Assembly (NCBI GenBank): GCA_016720835.1
Contig: JADKJW010000001.1
Coordinates: forward strand, 310,001 to 374,000
DNA length: 64,000 nucleotides
Reading direction: 5' to 3'
Source of the DNA: Ignavibacteria bacterium
GTDB taxonomy: Bacteria > Bacteroidota > Ignavibacteria > SZUA-365
Shown here one piece after another: positions 59,497-64,000 of this stretch. A program made the position numbers and the translations under genes. Numbering within the stretch: position 1 is the stretch's first letter; each line of letters starts with the position of its first letter. Below the pieces are notes generated by a model. The model saw only the letters and a list, made by a program, of their open reading frames with translations. It did no database searches and was not told the origin of the DNA.

Positions 59497-61959
59497 TCAC
59501 ATTTCCCCGAGGAAGATGAACGCCGCCCAGTAATAGGGAAAGATCCAGTCCGGATCGCCCGGATTGCGGAGCATTTCGAGGGCGGCTGCGCGGGCGGCCT
59601 CGGCCCGGCCCATATGGTCGGAGAGCCATGCGCGATAGAGGTTGTCCATCCACGCGAGGGTTGCGGCATCGTCGACGTACCACAGCGAGGCAATGACTGA
59701 CGGCGTGCCGGCGTACAGGAAGGACCGCGTAAGGCCCACCATTTCGTCGCCCATGCTGATGCGGCCTTCGTCCGTCGACACCTGCGCGGTCTGACAGGCG
59801 CTCAGCGTGACGAGCGCGGCGTTCATGTCGAGGTTGAAGACCTCGGCGACGGTCAGGTTGCCGTCGTTCACCGAGTCGGGACGCGCGGCCGCGAGGAGGA
59901 TGCGCGACTGCATCGGATCCTTCTTGTTCAGCTCGCCATGCGTGGCGAAGTGCACCACGCCCGCGCCGGTCACGCGCCGCTTCACTTCGGCCTCCTCCGC
60001 GTCCGCGCGCTTGAGCACGAGCGGATGCTCGATGAAGCCCGACACCGAATCGGCCTCGATGAGCGCGCCCTCGAGCGGACGTTTCCTGTACTGCGCGTCG
60101 GCGTAGAGCGGATCGCCGATCACGAGTCCCGTCGCGCTCGATGCGGGCTGTCGCCGTGCCGCGAAGGGGAGCACGCTCGCCGAGGGCAGGTAGGCGACGG
60201 CCATGTCCTCGATGAGATAGCGCGGGCGCGCAACGTGGACATTCGGACGCCGGTCGGTCTGTCCGATGCGGATCAGCGCCTGGAACGGGAGATGGTGCAG
60301 GGCGCCGTGCGGCACGATGTAGAGGCGCGTCACGCCGCGGAGGAAGCTGTCGACGGGCGCGATCCACTGCGTGTGCATTTCCATGAGGCCATACTGCCAG
60401 CTGCCGTCGGTCGGCGTGGCAAGCCAGGCCTCGCGCGCCTGCGCGATGGTGAGCTGCTTCTGCAGTCGCGAGGATCGCAGGGAAGCGTTCTTCGCGTTCG
60501 GGAACTCGGCGAAGAGTTTGCGCCGCAGCGCCTCGACGCGGCCGTTGAGCGCGGGTTCGGCGCGGCCGGTCTCGTCGCGGTTGCGCAGGCGACGCGCGAT
60601 GATGGTGTCCCTGCGCACGACGAACGCGTAGGTGACGCGGTCGCCCTCCTCGATCGTGTCGCCGATGTAGTACTCCACGATGGCCGTGCTGTCGTCGAGC
60701 ATCTTCTGCAGCTCGCGGACGGGCACGGGATCGATGCTTTTCACGGACGCATACTCGGGATCGGTGTCGCGCAGCCGGTCCAGCACCGCGCGATGGCGCG
60801 CGAGCAGGGCGACGAGCGCCGCGCTGCTGTCGGGCGCGTCGATGAGACGCGCGATGCGGTCGTGCATGGCGCGCTCGTCGGCGACCAGCGCCTCCGCCTC
60901 CCGCGTGCGCTGCTTGCCCGTGCCGATGGCCTTGTTGCCGATCATGTCGAGGAAGGACCGCGCCTTCGCCCGCTCGACGTACTCGAAGGCTTCCTCCACG
61001 CGGCCGCGCGCAAGCAGCAGCGTCACGAGCTTCTCGTACAGGTAGTATTTGTTGGACACGAAACTCGACCGTACATCGATGGACGTGAGGCCGCCGCGCA
61101 GTTCCTCGATGATGCCGATGCCGGTTTTGAGCGCGGTTTCCGCCTCGTCCAATTTGCCGTCGAGCATCAGCAGGATGCCGATATTGCCCTGGCAGAGCGC
61201 CTCGTGCACACGGTAGCCCTCGGCCTGATAGATCGCGTTGGCGCGGCGGAAGGCCGCCACGGCGCTGTCGCGCCGAAGCGCGAACGCGTGCACCGTGCCG
61301 AGATCGAGCCACGCGTCCGCGGTCGGGAAGACGCGCAGGGATTGCTCGAAACAGCGCTGCGCGGAATCGAGATACGCGCGGAACAGGTCGTCCCGGCGAT
61401 TCAGCCGCGCATGATCGGCGCGGAGGAGCGCGATGGCGCCGAGGTTGGTGAGCGACACGGCGACGGGCAGCGGCACCCCGCGTTCTTCGTCGTAGCGCAG
61501 CACCCGGCGCTGCAGTTCCTGCGCCTCGTTCAGGCGGCCCTTGTTCTTGTACACGACGGCGGTGTTGCTCAGCACGTTCTGCCGTTCGTCGAGTGCGAGG
61601 CGCGGCGGCGCCGTACCCGCGCTGTCCGAGGCGCGGAGCAGACGCTCGAGCAATCCGGCGCTTGCGATGTAGCGCGCCAGCGCGTCGTCATCCTTCCGAT
61701 AGGCAAGCTGCAGATTCCCCAGCCATTTCTGGCATTGCGCCTGCAACAGCAGATCGCCGTCCCGTTCGGCCTCGCGGAGGAGATCGCGGAACAGCGTCTC
61801 GGCGGACTCGTACTGCCCGCGATCGTACAGCGCCCTGCCCTGCGCGATGCGCGCATCCTCGCGCGCGGCGTCGACGGCGGAGTGCGAACACCCCGCGAGC
61901 GACACGCACAGGACGGCAATGCCGCATGCGGCGGTGGCGGCGGCGGCGAAGGCACGCAT
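59497..61959 (-). CDS. TPR-CHAT lipoprotein (caspase-like clan CD protease)
   Basis: 820 residues from the ATG at 61959, which shares a base with the FecR-like stop (TGATG). A lipoprotein signal ends in lipobox SLAGC. TPR-like repeats (about 30-360) follow, then a linker and a C-terminal CHAT domain (about 500-815) with catalytic His674 in HFATHGE and Cys722 in TLSACQTA. Both catalytic residues are intact. CHAT proteases belong to the caspase/separase clan and often act on specific partner proteins after the TPR part senses a signal. As a lipoprotein it should face the periplasm or surface, unlike the cytoplasmic CHAT proteins of defence systems. Confidence 0.88.
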   Translation of the reverse strand: MRAFAAAATAACGIAVLCVSLAGCSHSAVDAAREDARIAQGRALYDRGQYESAETLFRDLLREAERDGDLLLQAQCQKWLGNLQLAYRKDDDALARYIASAGLLERLLRASDSAGTAPPRLALDERQNVLSNTAVVYKNKGRLNEAQELQRRVLRYDEERGVPLPVAVSLTNLGAIALLRADHARLNRRDDLFRAYLDSAQRCFEQSLRVFPTADAWLDLGTVHAFALRRDSAVAAFRRANAIYQAEGYRVHEALCQGNIGILLMLDGKLDEAETALKTGIGIIEELRGGLTSIDVRSSFVSNKYYLYEKLVTLLLARGRVEEAFEYVERAKARSFLDMIGNKAIGTGKQRTREAEALVADERAMHDRIARLIDAPDSSAALVALLARHRAVLDRLRDTDPEYASVKSIDPVPVRELQKMLDDSTAIVEYYIGDTIEEGDRVTYAFVVRRDTIIARRLRNRDETGRAEPALNGRVEALRRKLFAEFPNAKNASLRSSRLQKQLTIAQAREAWLATPTDGSWQYGLMEMHTQWIAPVDSFLRGVTRLYIVPHGALHHLPFQALIRIGQTDRRPNVHVARPRYLIEDMAVAYLPSASVLPFAARRQPASSATGLVIGDPLYADAQYRKRPLEGALIEADSVSGFIEHPLVLKRADAEEAEVKRRVTGAGVVHFATHGELNKKDPMQSRILLAAARPDSVNDGNLTVAEVFNLDMNAALVTLSACQTAQVSTDEGRISMGDEMVGLTRSFLYAGTPSVIASLWYVDDAATLAWMDNLYRAWLSDHMGRAEAARAAALEMLRNPGDPDWIFPYYWAAFIFLGEM

Positions 61960-62996
61960 CACTTCGCCGGACGATCCCGGAGCTGTGCGGCGTAGCGGGC
62001 GGCGACCACCGAGACCTGATTGCCGAAGCGCGGCAGGATGCGCGCCATCTGCTCGAGCGCGAAACCGCGTCCGCTCGGCGTCGCGGCGAGCCACTCGAGA
62101 TGCGGAATGGCGTCCGCGAACAGGCGCTCGCGATCGTCGGTATAATACAGGGCAAGGAGCGTATGGAAGGACTGCTCGTCCATTTTTTTCGCGGCGAGCA
62201 GCGACTGCATCTGCTCCCGTTTCTCTCCCGCCGCGCGGAAGCCGAGCGAGTCGACGTACACGAACATCGCGTCGAATTTCGGCAGGGGGTTCGGGACCTT
62301 GCCGTCCTCGAACACCGCCCACGTGAAGCGTTTTTCAGGCGAGGCCTTCAGGGATGCCGCGAGATTGTCGAAGCTCGCCTGGTTCATTTCGTACACCGCG
62401 CCCTCGGCGTTTTTCTGGAACACGATGCGGTCGTTCTGATCGCGCACCATGATCGTGTACGCGCGCTTCGCGCCCGCGGCCGCCGAATCGGTATCGAACC
62501 AGTAGAACACGGGAGCGGTTTCGGACAGCGCGAGACGCGGGGAGACGGGCACGGCCATCTTGTCGCCGCGTATGCCGGACACCACCGCGAGCTGCGAGAG
62601 GTAATCGCGGCCCTGCTGCGGCGGGATGCCGTTCTCCGACACCTTGACGGCATCCTCCTTCGTCACGCCGCGCGTGGCGCCGTTGTCGTTGAGGGCGCTG
62701 GAGGCGAGGTCCTTGCCGAGGGTCAGCTGCTCGCCCATTTTCAGTTCGATGAAATCGCCCTGCAGGAACACGACCGACGCGCTTCCCGCCTGCACCTTGA
62801 CCACGGAACCCTGGCGCAGTTCCGCGCCGACGACGATGGCCTCCTCCTTCGCGGCCGTCATCGCGACGGCCTTGCCGGTCACGCTGGTCACCATGGCCAC
62901 CGGCGGATCTTCGGTCCACGGGGCCGCCGAGGCGGTCGCCAGGGCGAGAAAAAGGACAGCGGTGTATGCAAATCCGTATCGTCCGGTCTTCATCAT
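61959..62996 (-). CDS. Secreted FecR-like domain protein
   Basis: 345 residues from the ATG at 62996, overlapping the caspase-like stop (ATGA). A signal peptide ends near TASAAPW. Residues about 30-100 resemble a FecR domain (VTSVTGKAVAMTAAKEEAIVVGAELRQGSVVKVQAGSASVVFLQGDFIELKMGE). A beta domain follows (about 150-245, YTIMVRDQNDRIVFQKNAEG), then a helical end (about 270-345). No sigma factor or membrane helix is nearby, so it is not a classical anti-sigma FecR. Likely an accessory or substrate of the two proteases. Confidence 0.78.
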   Translation of the reverse strand: MMKTGRYGFAYTAVLFLALATASAAPWTEDPPVAMVTSVTGKAVAMTAAKEEAIVVGAELRQGSVVKVQAGSASVVFLQGDFIELKMGEQLTLGKDLASSALNDNGATRGVTKEDAVKVSENGIPPQQGRDYLSQLAVVSGIRGDKMAVPVSPRLALSETAPVFYWFDTDSAAAGAKRAYTIMVRDQNDRIVFQKNAEGAVYEMNQASFDNLAASLKASPEKRFTWAVFEDGKVPNPLPKFDAMFVYVDSLGFRAAGEKREQMQSLLAAKKMDEQSFHTLLALYYTDDRERLFADAIPHLEWLAATPSGRGFALEQMARILPRFGNQVSVVAARYAAQLRDRPAK

Positions 62997-64000
62997 TTCA
63001 CTCGCGCAAAGTTGAAGTTCGAAAATTCTTCGAGACGGGGGATCATCGGATTCTGACCGCCACGGGTCAATTCCTTGACCTGCGTCGACACAAAAAGCCG
63101 CAGTTCGCTCCAATCGATGATATTATCCTTCGTGAAATCGGCCCCTCCGCTCAAACCGTCGAGCAGCCCCTTTGAAAACGCGCCGTGGCCCCAGGCCCGG
63201 TCCTCGAAGGAGTACTCGTTCCCGGAACTCGATGCAAGCACGATGCCAACCTTGTTGGAGAGCGCCGAGGCGACCTTTTCATTCGAGGCTCCGGTCGACA
63301 CCGCTCCCGAATGGCAGGCGTCGAGCAGCATGATCACGCGGCCGGCCCTGGCCTGACCGAGCGGTTTCGCGAAATCGTCCCAGGACAGACCCTGCTTCGC
63401 GACGGTCTTGGGCGTCGAACCCGGCGTCACGAAGAAATACTCCGTCGTGCCGGCCGCGTTGCGCGCGCGCACGCCGTGGCCTCCGAAGAAGAGCACGAGC
63501 ACGTCGCTCGGCTTCATCGGCGGGAAACCGGCGAAGGCGGCGAGGATGCTCTGCTTCGTCGCCTCCTTGTTCAGCAGCACTTTGCTGTATACTCGCGTGT
63601 ATTCCTTCCCCTCCTGCGCCGCGAATTTTTCGGCGAGCTTGGACGCGTCCACCGACGCGAAGATCAGGTCGGGATATCCGGGCGCGTACTGGTCCACCCC
63701 CACGCTGAGCACGAAGAGATTCGGCTGCGTCTGTTCCTGCGTCTCGACCTTGACGACCGCGGTGGCGACCTTGCTTCGCACGCGCGCGGCGTTGAAGGCC
63801 ATGGCCTCGATCACGTTCACGCCGGGCAGCACGGCGATGCGCAGGCGCCTGCGCAGCGCGGTTTCGCTGCGCGAGACGGTCACGGCCTCCACGAGGTTTT
63901 CGGCGCTGATGTCGCGGCCGTTGAGGCGCAGCGCGACGGACTCGATCTTCTTCTTGTCCGACGCCGCCACTTCCACCACGATCTCGAGTTTCTCGCTGCC
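62993..64000 (-). CDS. Caspase-like (C14) protease, N-terminus outside window
   Basis: 335 C-terminal residues are visible and the frame is open to the window edge. An N-terminal beta domain (up to about 90) precedes a caspase-type p20-like domain. The catalytic dyad is intact: His at visible residue 175 in LFFGGHGVR and Cys at 229 in LLDACHSGA. The preceding Asp in VGVDQYAPG and the SSSGNEYSFE segment fit bacterial metacaspase-like proteins. The end is NFNFARVK. It is coupled to the FecR-like and CHAT genes. Confidence 0.9.
   Translation of the reverse strand, partial: GSEKLEIVVEVAASDKKKIESVALRLNGRDISAENLVEAVTVSRSETALRRRLRIAVLPGVNVIEAMAFNAARVRSKVATAVVKVETQEQTQPNLFVLSVGVDQYAPGYPDLIFASVDASKLAEKFAAQEGKEYTRVYSKVLLNKEATKQSILAAFAGFPPMKPSDVLVLFFGGHGVRARNAAGTTEYFFVTPGSTPKTVAKQGLSWDDFAKPLGQARAGRVIMLLDACHSGAVSTGASNEKVASALSNKVGIVLASSSGNEYSFEDRAWGHGAFSKGLLDGLSGGADFTKDNIIDWSELRLFVSTQVKELTRGGQNPMIPRLEEFSNFNFARVK

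Noticed and set aside
61959..63113. Upstream start for the FecR-like protein at 63113
   Set aside because: The extra 39 codons overlap the caspase-like gene and lack a signal peptide; the ATG at 62996 gives a proper one and a 4-nt overlap.

Overview
The window is a 64 kb GC-rich stretch from a diderm bacterium. Most genes lie on the minus strand, often with 1-4 nt stop/start overlaps, so it is packed into operons. The outer-membrane genes (TamB, BamD, LPS-heptose kinase and adenylyltransferase, several beta-barrels), an FlgD-like C-terminal domain of the kind seen on type IX secretion cargo, and promoters of the form TTTG-N19-TAnnTTTG all point to the Bacteroidota/Chlorobiota/Ignavibacteriota group. 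The species cannot be named from this sequence. No rRNA, tRNA, CRISPR array, prophage or insertion sequence was recognised.

Layout. 1-9 kb: coaX (cut by the window edge), rnr, tamB, rfaE2 and rfaE1. 9-11.4 kb: a degenerate dienelactone-hydrolase-like secreted protein and a PLP aminotransferase. 11.5-17.7 kb: a cytochrome c maturation operon (ccmA, a lone receiver protein, ccmB, ccmC, a tiny ccmD, ccmE, ccmF) that looks like the variant System I with a cysteine-type CcmE; its CcmC carries an inserted CcmE-like domain. 17.7-23.5 kb: a secreted zinc-protease-like protein, a hotdog thioesterase, bamD, two envelope proteins, and a TPM/LemA pair. 23.7-27.8 kb: threonine catabolism (tdh, kbl) and a divergent acylating aldehyde dehydrogenase. 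27.8-32 kb: an MFS exporter, a MESH1-like ppGpp hydrolase, and three small accessory genes. 31,981-32,460 is a nearly pure G/C block, very probably an assembly artefact, which cuts a cupin gene. 32.6-38.5 kb: two toxin-antitoxin pairs, an H+-pumping pyrophosphatase, tandem repeats and orphan genes.

38.6-57 kb is largely acetate and short-chain acyl-CoA metabolism. It holds an outer-membrane barrel, ActP with its DUF485 partner, and, divergently, a phosphoesterase and a large sCache-PAS-PAS-CBS-DUF294 signalling protein. An AcsA, acyl-carrier-protein and KBL-like synthase operon follows, then three small barrels, then thiolase, 3-hydroxyacyl-CoA dehydrogenase and a frameshifted acyl-CoA dehydrogenase, then rho and folC. 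A plausible joint logic is that ActP imports acetate, AcsA activates it and releases PPi, the membrane pyrophosphatase saves that energy, and the thiolase module handles C4 acyl-CoAs.

58.7-64 kb is a translationally coupled envelope operon that contains two different clan-CD protease folds, a caspase-like protein and a TPR-CHAT lipoprotein, with a FecR-like protein between them and a small secreted protein at the end. This operon, the CcmC/CcmE fusion and the Cache-DUF294 fusion are the most promising candidates for undescribed biology.
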